Notes: generated from the letters alone by a model not told the origin. Shown: positions 41,262-50,110, numbered from the stretch's first letter. The stretch is 64,000 bases of DNA from CAVVEC01 sp963770485 (GCA_963770485.1 CAVYPX010000016.1:992001-1056000), one strand, 5' to 3'. A program made the numbers and translations.

Positions 41262-41756
41262 TCATCGTTTAGGCCTCAGACGGGTGGCGGCGCTGGGCAG
41301 CATGCAGGCGTTGGTTGCATCTCTCAGCGCCCCATTCAGCGCGGCACCCAAAGTAGCCAGTTCCGGCGCAGTCATGACCTTCTGCATTCCCTCGAAGAGC
41401 TGGCGTTCTTCTTTGCGGATGTGACGAGCGAGTTTCTCTACGAATTCCTCCAGGCTCGCCATTTCAAGACTACGGGCGGCCGCGCGTGCAAAGAAATCCC
41501 GCAGAACGGTGTGCTCGGAACAAAGTTCATCGACCAAATCTTGCATCTGGGGAAAGCGCGCTGCGAAGGGAAATAGCTCCTTCTCTTCCGCGGCAAAATG
41601 GATCCTGATCTCCTGCTCGAATAGTTGTTGAATCTCTGCCTGCCAGACTTCGGGATCGACCTCTCCCGCCTGAAGGGCGCGATCCAGGCGTACACAAAGC
41701 GCCAGCACGTGCTGGTGCTGGTGGGAAAGCGGGATGAGGTTCTTGTCGCGCAGCAT
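41262..41756 (-). CDS. Hemerythrin-like domain protein
   Basis: 164 residues. Four-helix bundle with spaced His/Glu: HQHQHVLALCVRLDRAL (first helix), EQEIRIHFAAEEKELFPFAARFPQMQDLVDELCSEHTVLRDFF (second and third), FVEKLARHIRKEERQLFEGMQKVM (fourth). The motifs HxxxE and HxxxxE are those of di-iron hemerythrins (HHE domain, COG2846-type). Binds O2 or NO, or serves in iron-sulfur repair; the role is not decided. Starts ATG 41756. C-terminal 25 residues are divergent. Confidence 0.85.
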   Translation of the reverse strand: MLRDKNLIPLSHQHQHVLALCVRLDRALQAGEVDPEVWQAEIQQLFEQEIRIHFAAEEKELFPFAARFPQMQDLVDELCSEHTVLRDFFARAAARSLEMASLEEFVEKLARHIRKEERQLFEGMQKVMTAPELATLGAALNGALRDATNACMLPSAATRLRPKR

Positions 41757-41798
41757 AGGGCTATTATGCGGCTAGAAAGGCAGCTCGGCGGAAAAATC

Positions 41799-42632
41799 TC
41801 AATCCGCGCTTGCGGTCTTGATCTCATCGCTCGCGGCTGGGCGTAGTGTGAGCCAGTCGGTGCGCACTCGTTCCCATTCCTGAATCAGCATTCCGTAGGA
41901 CTCGAAAAACCCGCGGATGCGAAGCCGATCCCAGCCCACAATGTCCTCCAGAATCGGCGCCAATACGGCCAGCGCATTGCCGCTGAGGATGGTTCTCCTG
42001 GCAACCTGAGAAACATGTTTGGCCTCGGAAACGGCGATGGTAAAGCCGTCGCGAACGTTCACATGCAGCATGACATGGATATCGGAGCTACCGTCGCCCA
42101 CGTAGATGATGTGGTCCGGGCCGATTTGCTGCTCGGTCTGCAACTGGTCGAGCACCGCAACTTTGCCGTATCCCGCGGTGGCGCGAGCAATGGATTCGAT
42201 CTGCCCAGAGTCGGTATAGCGAAACTCCGTTCCATAGATGTGATCCTTTGGGACGATTCCTTCCAGCGCAGACTGGATCACTTCGACCGGCGCTGCGGAG
42301 AGAACATAGAAATCGAACTGATAGCCGCCAATGCCGGCATTGAGAATTTCGTAGAGGAGGGCAATGTTTTCCTTCAAGCGAATCCGCTTGCCGACCTCAT
42401 ACAGGTGTTCTCTTCGGACCCGAGTTTGAAATTCAGGATCATGCAGCAACAGATACGCGAGTTCCGCTCCTTGCTGCACCAGGTTCAGCTTCGCCATGCC
42501 GTTGGCCTTGCGCTCGAACTCGGCCGTCGGAATTCCAACCAGTTCGCTGAGCACGTATCCGGAGTCGTTGAAAGTCAGCGTCTGATCGAAATCACTGGCG
42601 AACAAGTAGTGTTTCAGAGGCTTTTCGGTCAT
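41799..42632 (-). CDS. HAD-family phosphatase
   Basis: 277 residues. Motif I FASDFDQTLTF (nucleophile Asp14, acid Asp16), motif II near VLSAAPVEVI, motif IV GDGSSD. The long cap-like segment between about 25 and 110 suits the C1-cap HAD phosphatases of the phosphoserine-phosphatase type. Substrate unknown. Single-gene minus-strand unit with a divergent plus-strand neighbour starting at 42842. Confidence 0.85.
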   Translation of the reverse strand: MTEKPLKHYLFASDFDQTLTFNDSGYVLSELVGIPTAEFERKANGMAKLNLVQQGAELAYLLLHDPEFQTRVRREHLYEVGKRIRLKENIALLYEILNAGIGGYQFDFYVLSAAPVEVIQSALEGIVPKDHIYGTEFRYTDSGQIESIARATAGYGKVAVLDQLQTEQQIGPDHIIYVGDGSSDIHVMLHVNVRDGFTIAVSEAKHVSQVARRTILSGNALAVLAPILEDIVGWDRLRIRGFFESYGMLIQEWERVRTDWLTLRPAASDEIKTASAD

Positions 42633-42841
42633 AACTAAGTTAGATTCGGGGGGAGCGGGAAAGAAGATTAAAATCCGGTGAACTGTGCAAGGTATTCAGG
42701 GGCAGGTCTAAAGCTGAGTCGCCCGCCTTTACTAAATCCTTTGCACCGTTGAGAATGGTGAGTTCGCCCGCCGCGCTTCGTTGTCTCAATCAGGAGCGCG
42801 CCGTCAGCGCAGGTTCGCGGGCCACAGGAGCAGGAGTCACT

Positions 42842-43030
42842 ATGGGAACGTCTGGAGAACTGATTCGCCTGATCAACTATGTGGACGATATTGTGACGAC
42901 TTTGCGGCGCATCAGCGCCTTCGTCCCCGCCATGGAAGCCGAGGAACGCAAGCGGCTGGCGGAGAGCCTCCGTGCCGCCGGTTCCAACCTCAACGGCGTG
43001 CTGGCGCAGTTGGAAAAAGGTGCACAGTAG
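42842..43030 (+). CDS. Small helical hypothetical protein ahead of the dehydrogenase
   Basis: 62 residues from ATG 42842, with AGGAG upstream; frame open from 42749. MGTSGELIRLINYVDDIVTTLRRISAFVPAMEAEERKRLAESLRAAGSNLNGVLAQLEKG is almost all amphipathic helix. Its TAG shares a base with the GTG start of the downstream dehydrogenase gene, suggesting coupled translation. No recognisable family. Confidence 0.65.
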   Translation: MGTSGELIRLINYVDDIVTTLRRISAFVPAMEAEERKRLAESLRAAGSNLNGVLAQLEKGAQ

Positions 43031-43932
43031 TGGCGCAGGTCAAGACCCTTGCGGTGATCGGCGCCGGAACCATGGGACGCGGCATCGCCCACGTGGCCGC
43101 GCTCGGCGGCTACCGCACCATCCTGGAAGATTTGCTGCCCAACGCTCTACGCAAGGCGGAGAGTGAAATCCGCGGCAATCTGGACAAAGCGGTGGAACTC
43201 GGAAGGGTATCCACGGCCGAAGCCAGCTCGACATTGGCACGGCTAGAGTACGCTGGCAGTGTCGAAGAAGCCGCGCGAGAGGCTGATCTCGTGATCGAAG
43301 CCGTGCCCGAGGAGATGGAATCGAAGATCGAGATCTTCACCCTGCTCGATAAAATTTGCCGCCCGAATACGATTTTTGCGTCCAATACTTCTTCGCTGAG
43401 CATCACGGAGATCGCCAGCGTCACTTACCGGGCCAAGAAATGCGTAGGGATGCATTTCTTCAATCCGGTGCACAAGATGAAACTGCTGGAAGTTGTTCGC
43501 GCTCTCGAAACCGACGACGACACGCTGGCCACAGCGGCCGAGGTGGGCAGGCGCATGGGCAAGGAAGTGGTCGTGATCAAGGAGTCGCCGGGCTTCATCA
43601 CCAGCCGCATCAACGCCATGATCGGCAACGAGGCGTTCTTCATGCTGCAGGAGGGAATTGCGTCCGCACCGGACATCGACAAAGCCTTGAAGTTAGGCCT
43701 CAACCATCCCATGGGTCCCTTGGAGCTGGTGGACATGGTGGGACTCGACACACGGTTGCACATTTTGGAATATCTGCACCGGACTCTGGGAGAGAAATAC
43801 CGGCCTGCGCCGCTGCTGGTGCAGTATGTGAAAGCCGGCCGCCTGGGCCGCAAAGCGGGACGCGGTGTCTACGAGTATCCCGAGCAGAGGGCCGAGCAGG
43901 AAAAGACGCCGGTCGCCAAATCGGCTGATTAG
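43030..43932 (+). CDS. 3-hydroxyacyl-CoA dehydrogenase family protein (3-hydroxybutyryl-CoA dehydrogenase-like)
   Basis: 300 residues. Rossmann NAD site AVIGAGTMGRGIAHVAALGGY, catalytic features SNTSSLSITEIAS and CVGMHFFNPVHKMKLLEVV (His-Glu pair), then the C-terminal dimer domain (GFITSRINAMIGNEAFFMLQEGIASAPDIDKALKLGLNHPMGPLELVDMVGLD). Reversible oxidation of (S)-3-hydroxyacyl-CoA in fatty-acid or butyrate metabolism. Starts with GTG 43030; no better start. No other beta-oxidation genes are adjacent. Confidence 0.93.
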   Translation: MAQVKTLAVIGAGTMGRGIAHVAALGGYRTILEDLLPNALRKAESEIRGNLDKAVELGRVSTAEASSTLARLEYAGSVEEAAREADLVIEAVPEEMESKIEIFTLLDKICRPNTIFASNTSSLSITEIASVTYRAKKCVGMHFFNPVHKMKLLEVVRALETDDDTLATAAEVGRRMGKEVVVIKESPGFITSRINAMIGNEAFFMLQEGIASAPDIDKALKLGLNHPMGPLELVDMVGLDTRLHILEYLHRTLGEKYRPAPLLVQYVKAGRLGRKAGRGVYEYPEQRAEQEKTPVAKSAD

Positions 43933-43953
43933 CAGCCGGCGTCTGACTGATCC

Positions 43954-45024
43954 TCAATTCTTATTGATGTCCTGCTTGGCTTCCAGTTTCTTCACCAACG
44001 GCTCGATAAATATTCGCTGATTGTCGGGAGCTCCATTGAGACTGAGCTTAATCTCCCTGACGGCGCTATCAAAGTCGCCCTGTGCCGAGTAGATTCGAGC
44101 GTTGCCATCGTGCACCAGCCAGTCGTTGGGATCTTTCTTGGCAGCCTGGCGGAAAAACTCGAAAGCCTGGTCCTGTTTCCCCTGGCCCTGAAGCAGACGA
44201 CCGTAGGAATACAATTGCGCGGCGGTTGCTCTCTGGAGGCCCTGTTTCTTTGCTGTCTCAGCCTCATCCTTTCGGCCCATCGCTTCGAGAATCTGGGACT
44301 TGGTCAGCAAGTTATCGAAACGTGGTTCGGTGCGAATTGAAGTCTCCTCATACTTCAGCGCGTCTTCCAGATCGTACTTTTGCGCAAGCAAATAAGTGGC
44401 CGCGTCGTCCCAGCCCTCCCAAGTGTACTGCGCCAATCCTTGAAGCTGGTTAGGCAAGCTGGCTTGCACAATGTCGTGAACGTTCACATCAATCTTGAAG
44501 GGAACAGAGACTTTTTCCCAGCGCAGTGCGGCGACAGCGGAATCCGCCTTCACATCGTCAAAGTCATAAGTGAGCGCTTCATGGGACTCCGACGGCTGCG
44601 GTTTGACCGTGACACGCAAAGCGTCTTCGGCCTGATTATAGGTGAAGCTTCCCCAGGCGGTGTGAGTCTTCGAGAAAATGATCGTCCACTCGTTTTCCCC
44701 GGGAATCATGTGCAGACCGTAGATTCCCTTGGCCAACGGCTGGCCCTCGATAGTGACGGCGTTCGTGAACGCGATGGTCGTGTTCTCGTTCGCGCCGGCA
44801 CGCCAGACTTGGCCATAGGGCACAACTTTGCCCCAAATCTGCCGGCCTTTGACCAGCGGACGGTGGTAGTTGATCGTGATATCAGTGATTCCGATGCGCT
44901 GCATCACCACGGAGTGCTGGCTGTCCCTTGGCAGATCCAAAAGCGCGGACTGTGCAGGGCAAACGGGAATCCCAAGACAGAATCCTGCGACCACAACCAG
45001 AGAGACAACGAAATGCTTGAGCAT
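43954..45024 (-). CDS. Secreted DUF2911 domain plus TPR protein
   Basis: 356 residues. Signal peptide (LKHFVVSLVVVAGFCLGIPVCPAQS). DUF2911 spans about 25-175: DITINYHRPLVKGRQIWGKVVPYGQVWRAGANENTTIAFTNAVTIEGQPLAKGIYGLHMIPGENEWTIIFSK, a beta-sandwich with the recognisable GxxWRAGAN motif. The C-terminal part has TPR units (DEAETAKKQGLQRATAAQLYSYGRLLQGQGKQDQAFEFFRQAAKKDPNDWLVHDGNARIYSAQGDFDSAVREIKLSL). Common in Acidobacteriota and Bacteroidota; role unknown. Convergent with the dehydrogenase gene, 21 bp away. Confidence 0.88.
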   Translation of the reverse strand: MLKHFVVSLVVVAGFCLGIPVCPAQSALLDLPRDSQHSVVMQRIGITDITINYHRPLVKGRQIWGKVVPYGQVWRAGANENTTIAFTNAVTIEGQPLAKGIYGLHMIPGENEWTIIFSKTHTAWGSFTYNQAEDALRVTVKPQPSESHEALTYDFDDVKADSAVAALRWEKVSVPFKIDVNVHDIVQASLPNQLQGLAQYTWEGWDDAATYLLAQKYDLEDALKYEETSIRTEPRFDNLLTKSQILEAMGRKDEAETAKKQGLQRATAAQLYSYGRLLQGQGKQDQAFEFFRQAAKKDPNDWLVHDGNARIYSAQGDFDSAVREIKLSLNGAPDNQRIFIEPLVKKLEAKQDINKN

Positions 45025-45289
45025 AGAACGACCCTCCCCTTCTGAAATTGTTTCCGGGGAACGCCCGGGGATTTCGGCTTCAGGAAAACGACCGTTTAGA
45101 CGGAGCGGGTAGGGCTCCGGTTAGCAAGTTGTAACAAGTTGTAAACAGAAATCTATCTTAGGCGTCGAACTTCGCTGCGAATCCGGTGACGAGGGAGTAG
45201 TATCTTTGCTGCAGGAAATTAATCTGTGTCAGGTCTCCGCCTATAAACCACGCGACACGCTGTGGAATTCTGGGGGTTAGAATCGTTTC

Positions 45290-45592
45290 ATGGCTGGCTT
45301 GCCGAACCCGCGCCTCGACCGCGTGCTCGCCCAACTGCGGCTCTACGAGCACCCGCTGCTGGCGTTTGACGCGCGCGCCAAGGGCGAGGGCGTCGAGATC
45401 ATCATCAATTTCAAGAACCCGGATGTGCCCGTTCACACCTACTACTTCGACCTGCACCCGCGGGATCTCGACCATCCCCAATTTGAGTGGAGTTTTCAGC
45501 GCCAGCTCTATGACTGCCTGCACGACTATGTGATTGAAATGTTCACGCGCACCCCGCAAAACCGGGTCGAGCGCCAGCGGGAAGGCTTGTGA
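45290..45592 (+). CDS. Conserved-looking hypothetical protein coupled to MidA-family gene
   Basis: 100 residues: MAGLPNPRLDRVLAQLRLYEHPLLAFDARAKGEGVEIIINFKNPDVPVHTYYFDLHPRDLDHPQFEWSFQRQLYDCLHDYVIEMFTRTPQ. An alpha-beta pattern with conserved aromatic residues; I know it only as an unnamed protein. Its stop overlaps the next gene's GTG start by 4 nt (GTGA), so it is co-translated with the methyltransferase. No ribosome-binding site of note. Gap of 265 bp upstream holds nothing I can identify. Confidence 0.7.
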   Translation: MAGLPNPRLDRVLAQLRLYEHPLLAFDARAKGEGVEIIINFKNPDVPVHTYYFDLHPRDLDHPQFEWSFQRQLYDCLHDYVIEMFTRTPQNRVERQREGL

Positions 45593-46818
45593 CCCTGCGG
45601 GAAAAGATTGTTCGGGAAATCCGCGAAAGGGGGCCGATTCCGTTTTCTCGTTATATGGAACTTTGCCTATACGATCCTGACCTCGGCTACTATTCGAAAA
45701 ATGCCGAACAATTCGGGAAGGCAGGAGACTTCTACACATCCAGCGATGTGCATGCGGTCTTCGGACGGCTGCTGGCACGGCAGTTCGAAGAGATGTGGCG
45801 CGCACTAGGTTCGCCCGGTCGAATCGAGATTCTGGAGCTAGGCCCCGGCCGCGGATTGTTTGCCCAGGATGTGCTGGATTGGTCGGAGAAAAAGTTTCCA
45901 GACTTTTTTGGGGCTCTCCATTACTCGCTGGTCGAGCGCTCGCCGGCGCTACGGGAGCGGCTGCGGAAGATTTTGAGCAAGCATTTTACGGCACAGAAGG
46001 CGGGGCTGATCGTCGGGGAGGAGTTCAGCCGCGAAGCGGTGGTAAGTAAGAGCCAGGAACGGCAGTGCCGCGAGACAAGAGCGGGGGAAGACCGAATTCC
46101 GCCAGGGACGGCACCAGGTTGTGACTCTTTAGCCCCGGAGGTTCTCGTCATCGTTTTCGCCAACGAGTTCTTCGACGCGCTGCCGGTAGAAGTCCTCAGT
46201 CCGCAAGGCGAATTGCGAATTTCCGAGAAAGACGGGCGCTTTGTGGAAACCTGGAGCCGTGCGTCCGCGGAAGCGCTGGAATTCCTCGACTGCTACAGCG
46301 TGCATCCCGAAGCTGGAGAGCGAGTCGAAGCTTCCTTGATCGCGCAGCGCTACATGTCTCACATCGCCGCCACGATAAAGCGCGGGTTCATCATCGCTAT
46401 CGATTACGGTTACACGCGGCAGGAGCAGTTGGGCGGACGCCATCGCGGCACGATCGCCGCGATCCGTCAGCATTCAGTAAGCGCCAATCCCTACGAAGCC
46501 CCGGGGGAGCAAGACATCACCGCTCACGTGAACTTCACCGCTCTAGCCGCTGGTGCAGAGCAAGGCGGGATGCAGATTCAGCCCTTGCTCACGCAATCGC
46601 AATTCCTGATGGGCATTGGCGAGAAAAATCAATTTGCCGACGCCTTCGAAGAATGCCGCCTGTCCCAGGAGCGCGCCAAAGTCGCTCTGCAACTCAAGCA
46701 CCTTGTCACTCCGGCAGGAATGGGCGAGAGCTTCCACGTGCTGGTGGCGAGCAAAGGAGTAGAGGCGGAAAAGATTGCGACGCTCAGCGGCCTCAATTTC
46801 GGCAAGGCCGGGCTTTAG
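45589..46818 (+). CDS. SAM-dependent methyltransferase, MidA/NDUFAF7 family, with an insert
   Basis: 409 residues. Family start PIPFSRYMELCLYDPDLGYYSKNAEQFGKAGDFYTSSDVHAVFGRLLARQFEEM, then the SAM loop ELGPGRG, HYSLVERSPALRERL and the FANEFFDALPVEV motif with the conserved Asn-Glu-Phe. Eukaryotic relatives methylate an arginine of complex I. Between GEEF and the NEFFDA region there is an extra stretch (about residues 140-180, SREAVVSKSQERQCRETRAGEDRIPPGTAPGCDSLAP) that looks unlike the family and like translated intergenic repeat, in frame. GTG start 45589. Confidence 0.87.
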   Translation: MTLREKIVREIRERGPIPFSRYMELCLYDPDLGYYSKNAEQFGKAGDFYTSSDVHAVFGRLLARQFEEMWRALGSPGRIEILELGPGRGLFAQDVLDWSEKKFPDFFGALHYSLVERSPALRERLRKILSKHFTAQKAGLIVGEEFSREAVVSKSQERQCRETRAGEDRIPPGTAPGCDSLAPEVLVIVFANEFFDALPVEVLSPQGELRISEKDGRFVETWSRASAEALEFLDCYSVHPEAGERVEASLIAQRYMSHIAATIKRGFIIAIDYGYTRQEQLGGRHRGTIAAIRQHSVSANPYEAPGEQDITAHVNFTALAAGAEQGGMQIQPLLTQSQFLMGIGEKNQFADAFEECRLSQERAKVALQLKHLVTPAGMGESFHVLVASKGVEAEKIATLSGLNFGKAGL

Positions 46819-46848
46819 GGACTCGACACAACGAGTCGCGCTATCGCC

Positions 46849-47190
46849 TCAGCGGATACGCAGCAGAACCGCGATGTAAGCGCGGACCTTGCTCAGGAGA
46901 GCTGGGTCGGCTTTGGAGTGAAAAGCCACGTTGCGCGCCTTCCAGTCCATGCTCTTGAGATGATCCACGAGCACAGCTCCCTCTACCTTATCTAGAACCA
47001 CTGGGAGAGCGAAGGGATACGGCTTTCGCTTGCTAGTGAGAGGGCAAACGACCACCAGCCCACTGGCGCGATTGTAGCCTTGATCGGTCAGCACTAGAGC
47101 CGGGCGGCGCTTAGCTTGCTCTCGGCCTGTTTGCGGATCAAAATCCAACCATGCGATATCGCCGGCTTCGGGTAAGTAGGGAGCTACCAT
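46849..47190 (-). CDS. mazF: MazF/PemK-family toxin
   Basis: 113 residues with the MazF fold: GDIAWLDFDPQTGREQAKRRPALVLTDQGYNRASGLVVVCPLTSKRKPYPFALPVVLDKVEGAVLVDHLKSMDWKARNVAFHSKADPALLSKVRAYIAVLL. Conserved RPALVLT and DHLKSMDW motifs place it near E. coli MazF/ChpBK; a ribonuclease of sequence-specific type. Starts at ATG 47190, overlapping the antitoxin end by 7 nt, the normal order. Looks intact. Confidence 0.93.
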   Translation of the reverse strand: MVAPYLPEAGDIAWLDFDPQTGREQAKRRPALVLTDQGYNRASGLVVVCPLTSKRKPYPFALPVVLDKVEGAVLVDHLKSMDWKARNVAFHSKADPALLSKVRAYIAVLLRIR

Positions 47191-47432
47191 TCAACGATTT
47201 CCTTCCCCACATCGGGCCCCCAATCAGTTTCTCCCTGACGGCTCTCCGGCGTAATCTTCGCCACCAACTCTTTCAAGGTCGGAATCTTCTCGGCACGAAG
47301 GAGTTCGATTCGGTTCTTCGCCGCCTTGATCACGACCGCATCGCCCTCTTGCATACGGGCTTCTTGGGCCACGGCCTTCGGTATCCGCACAGCGAGACTG
47401 TTTCCCCACTTGACTACATGCGCTCTTGGCAT
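47184..47432 (-). CDS. mazE: MazE-family antitoxin
   Basis: 82 residues from ATG 47432 with GAGG upstream; open frame to 47450. N-terminal AbrB/MazE strand-swapped DNA-binding domain: PRAHVVKWGNSLAVRIPKAVAQEARMQEGDAVVIKAAKNRIELLRAE. The C-terminal tail (LVAKITPESRQGETDWGPDVGKEIVEW) carries the usual toxin-binding signature ending DWG. Operator at 47450-47477. Confidence 0.92.
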   Translation of the reverse strand: MPRAHVVKWGNSLAVRIPKAVAQEARMQEGDAVVIKAAKNRIELLRAEKIPTLKELVAKITPESRQGETDWGPDVGKEIVEW

Positions 47433-47449
47433 GAAGACCTCAGTAGACA

Positions 47450-47477
47450 CATAGTATACACCACAATATATACTATG
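47450..47477 (-). promoter_or_regulatory. Putative mazE operator
   Basis: Inverted repeat CATAGTATA (47450-47458) and TATACTATG (47469-47477), 10 bp apart, with a further TATAC at 47479. Sits 18 bp upstream of mazE and overlaps its likely -10 region. The TATA-rich dyad contrasts with the GC-rich surroundings. Confidence 0.6.
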
Positions 47478-47611
47478 TATACACCGAAGAAGGCCTTACT
47501 TTGCTGACCAACTCGGAGACGGTCGAGGATATATTCCATCTATCCTCTGCATTTTCCCGTACATCTGTGCCAGTAAGACGATGTTCGTCTAACCAGAATG
47601 CGGGACATTTC

Positions 47612-49030
47612 CTACGGCCTGGTCATCTTCTCCGGCTTCACCAACTGATCGAACTCTTCGCCAGTCAGATATCCGAGCTTCAGCGCCGCCTCGCGAAGGC
47701 TGGTGTGCTCGACGTGGGCGGCGTGGGCGATCTGGGCAGCTTTGTCGTATCCAACCTTGGGCGCCAGCGCGGTCACTAGCATCAGCGAGTTCTTCACGTA
47801 CCAATCCACCTTTGCGCGGTCGACCTCAATGCCTTTGATCATGTATTCGACGTAGCCGTGGCAGGCGTCGGTGATGAGCGTGACCGAATGGAGGAAGTTG
47901 TAGATGATGACCGGCTTGTACACATTGAGCTCGAAGTTGCCCTGCGAGCCGGCGAAACCGACGGCAGCAGTCGCGCCATGAACCTGCACGCACACCATAG
48001 TCATGGCTTCGGCCTGCGTCGGGTTGACTTTGCCCGGCATGATTGAAGACCCAGGTTCGTTTTCAGGGATGGACAACTCGCCCAGGCCGCAGCGGGGGCC
48101 AGAAGCCAGCCAGCGAATGTCGTTCGAAATCTTCATGAACGACGCGGCCAGTGTTTCCATTGCGCCCTGCGCAAACACGATCTCGTCGTGCGCTGAAAGC
48201 GCGGCGAACTTGTTGCCGTGTGAGCGGAAGGGTAGTCCGGTAAGCTCCGCGATCTTTTTAGCAGCGCGCTCAGCAAATTCAGGATGGGCGTTGAGACCCG
48301 TTCCCACTGCCGTGCCGCCGATCGCCAGGTCATACAGTCCCTCCAAAACCTGCTCCAGACGCTTGATGTCGCGCTCCAGCAGACTGGCCCAGCCGCCGAA
48401 CTCCTGTCCGAAGGTCAGGGGCACGGCGTCTTGAAGATGGGTGCGGCCGATTTTTACAATGTGCTCAAATTCCTTCGCCTTGGCTGCGATCGCATCACGC
48501 ACGCTTTTGACCGCGGGAATAAGCGCATTCTTTACGCGGTCGGCTGCCGCAATGTGCATAGCCGCCGGAAACGTATCATTCGACGACTGCGACATGTTGA
48601 CGTCGTCGTTGGGATGGATGGGCTTCTTCGATCCCATCTCTCCGCCCGCCAGTTCAATGGCGCGGTTGGAGATGACCTCGTTGACGTTCATGTTGGTCTG
48701 CGTGCCGCTGCCGGTTTGCCAGATGCGAAGAGGGAACTGGTCGTTGAGTTTGCCGGCGATGACCTCGTCGGCGGCCTGCACGATGAGTTTGGCTTTGTCA
48801 GGGGGAAGTTTGCCGAGATCCTGATTCACCAGCGCGCAGGCCTTCTTGAGGATGCCAAAGGCGCGGATCAGCTCCGGCGGCATGGTGTCGCGGCCGATAT
48901 TGAAGTGGAGCAGAGAACGCTGCGTCTGCGCGCCCCAGTAAACGTTGGCCGGGACTTCGATCTTTCCCATGCTATCGGATTCAATGCGCGTCGCGGTGGC
49001 CGGGTGCATAAGGGAAGGCATCCAAATCAT
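47612..49030 (-). CDS. fumC: Fumarate hydratase class II
   Basis: TCA-cycle enzyme converting fumarate to malate. About 472 residues. Family motifs: SDSMGKIEVPANVYWGAQTQRSLLHF, TNMNVNEVISNRA, SQSSNDTFPAAMHIAA, the histidine region GRTHLQDAVPLTFGQE and the loop signature GSSIMPGKVNPTQAEA. Several Met codons precede the conserved start; ATG at 49030 is used with low certainty, since 49021 or 49009 would give nearly the same protein. C-terminal EEFDQLVKPEKM is typical. Stands alone between mazEF and the toxin remnant. Confidence 0.94.
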   Translation of the reverse strand: MIWMPSLMHPATATRIESDSMGKIEVPANVYWGAQTQRSLLHFNIGRDTMPPELIRAFGILKKACALVNQDLGKLPPDKAKLIVQAADEVIAGKLNDQFPLRIWQTGSGTQTNMNVNEVISNRAIELAGGEMGSKKPIHPNDDVNMSQSSNDTFPAAMHIAAADRVKNALIPAVKSVRDAIAAKAKEFEHIVKIGRTHLQDAVPLTFGQEFGGWASLLERDIKRLEQVLEGLYDLAIGGTAVGTGLNAHPEFAERAAKKIAELTGLPFRSHGNKFAALSAHDEIVFAQGAMETLAASFMKISNDIRWLASGPRCGLGELSIPENEPGSSIMPGKVNPTQAEAMTMVCVQVHGATAAVGFAGSQGNFELNVYKPVIIYNFLHSVTLITDACHGYVEYMIKGIEVDRAKVDWYVKNSLMLVTALAPKVGYDKAAQIAHAAHVEHTSLREAALKLGYLTGEEFDQLVKPEKMTRP

Positions 49031-49077
49031 TATACGGGGACCTGAAAGATCTCTCGCCAAAATGGGTTAGCGCCGGC

Positions 49078-49418
49078 TTGCAGGAAAGTATCCAATCGGA
49101 TACACTAGAAGCCTCGAATACATTGCTTCGGTCGTCCGATTTCGATGCGTGGCTGTCCCATCTGGCCGACCAAAAAGCAAAGGCTAGAATCTTGGCGCGC
49201 CTTGCTAGCGCCGCATTTGGACATTTCGGCGATTGCGAAGCCGTCGGCGAAGGCGTTTCCGAGATGCGTGTTCATGTCGAGCGGGGTATCGGATCTATTA
49301 CAGGCGAACGGGATCGACCGTCTACGTTTTGCTGGCTGGCGGCATAAAGGCTTCTCAAACGAAAGACATTGCCAAGGCAAAGAAAATGGCTCGCGAGCTC
49401 AAAAGGGCGAAACCATGA
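49078..49418 (+). pseudogene. RelE-type toxin broken by a one-base shift
   Basis: Frame 1 gives LLRSSDFDAWLSHLADQKAK then ARILARLASAAFGHFGDCEAVGEGVSEMRVHVERG, the N-terminal two-thirds of a RelE-superfamily (addiction-module killer) toxin. After position ~49285 the family continues only in the next frame: YRIYYRRTGSTVYVLLAGG then IKASQTKDIAKAKKMARELKRAKP, ending at 49418. The whole length is that of the family (about 100 residues). The stop overlaps the intact antitoxin's ATG by 4 nt. One-base deletion or an assembly error. Confidence 0.8.
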
Positions 49419-49717
49419 AGAAGAAGAAAACAACTTATAAACCATTCGACGCGGCAGCCTATCTCGATAACGATGCAGTCATTGCGGAATATCTTTCGGC
49501 GGCTGCCCAAGACCCAAACCCCAAGGTATTCATCTCCGCGCTCGGTGACGTGGCTAAAGCACGAGGCATGGCGCAGATTGCCAAAGACTCCGGACTGGGC
49601 CGGGAGAGCCTCTACAAAACCCTGAGTGCAGGCGCACACCCACGCTTCGAGACGATCAATTCCGTCCTGCACGCCCTCGGCGTAAAGTTCGCTGTCGTCG
49701 CTGAGCACGAGAATTAG
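49415..49717 (+). CDS. XRE-type antitoxin of the broken RelE toxin
   Basis: 100 residues from ATG 49415: a basic start MKKKKTTYKPFDAAAYLDNDAVIAEYLSAAAQDPNPKVFISALGDVAKARGMAQIAKDSGLGRESLYKTLSAGAHPRFETINSVLHALGVKFAVVAE. The helix-turn-helix MAQIAKDSGLGRESLYKTLSAGAHPRFETINSVLHALG is the HigA2-like addiction antidote signature. Intact, although its toxin is broken. Ribosome-binding-like AAAAGGGC upstream. Confidence 0.87.
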   Translation: MKKKKTTYKPFDAAAYLDNDAVIAEYLSAAAQDPNPKVFISALGDVAKARGMAQIAKDSGLGRESLYKTLSAGAHPRFETINSVLHALGVKFAVVAEHEN

Positions 49718-49827
49718 GCTGAACCAACGCTTCACAAAACGTAGGTTCGGCAAAGCCCATGGCGCGATCGGTGTGCCGCCCACTGTGCAGTTTGCCGTCG
49801 GAAGGCTAGACCACCCTCCGACCTCTC

Positions 49828-50004
49828 CTACATGTCCGCGCGAGCTTTGTCTCTCGCGGCCTTGTCTTGCCGATCTTGAACCTCTTTAAACACGCCTTCC
49901 GACTTCCTGGCTAAATGGTCTTGTTCACCCCGACGACAAAGTTCCGAATAGTAGATGACGGTGGAAGGCCCCGCGACGCCTCCCACAATTCCAATCTTCT
50001 TCAT
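49828..50004 (-). pseudogene. N-terminal fragment of an Asp/Glu racemase-like protein
   Basis: 58 residues from ATG 50004: MKKIGIVGGVAGPSTVIYYSELCRRGEQDHLARKSEGVFKE. The opening matches the N-terminus of aspartate/glutamate racemases (MKKIGIVGG with STVxYY), including the first cofactor-free active-site region, but the catalytic Cys motifs and the rest of a roughly 230-residue protein are absent. The last 20 residues are Lys/Asp/Arg-rich and unrelated. Most likely a truncated remnant. Confidence 0.6.
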
Positions 50005-50110
50005 CGCCGTTCCTCGCCAACTCACAGGTGCTGCGCCTCAGCCCATGCGCAGTGCTGAAGGAGCGCGTGCAACCTCGGCCTGCGCTACATTTTCAACGTT
50101 ATCATCACCA

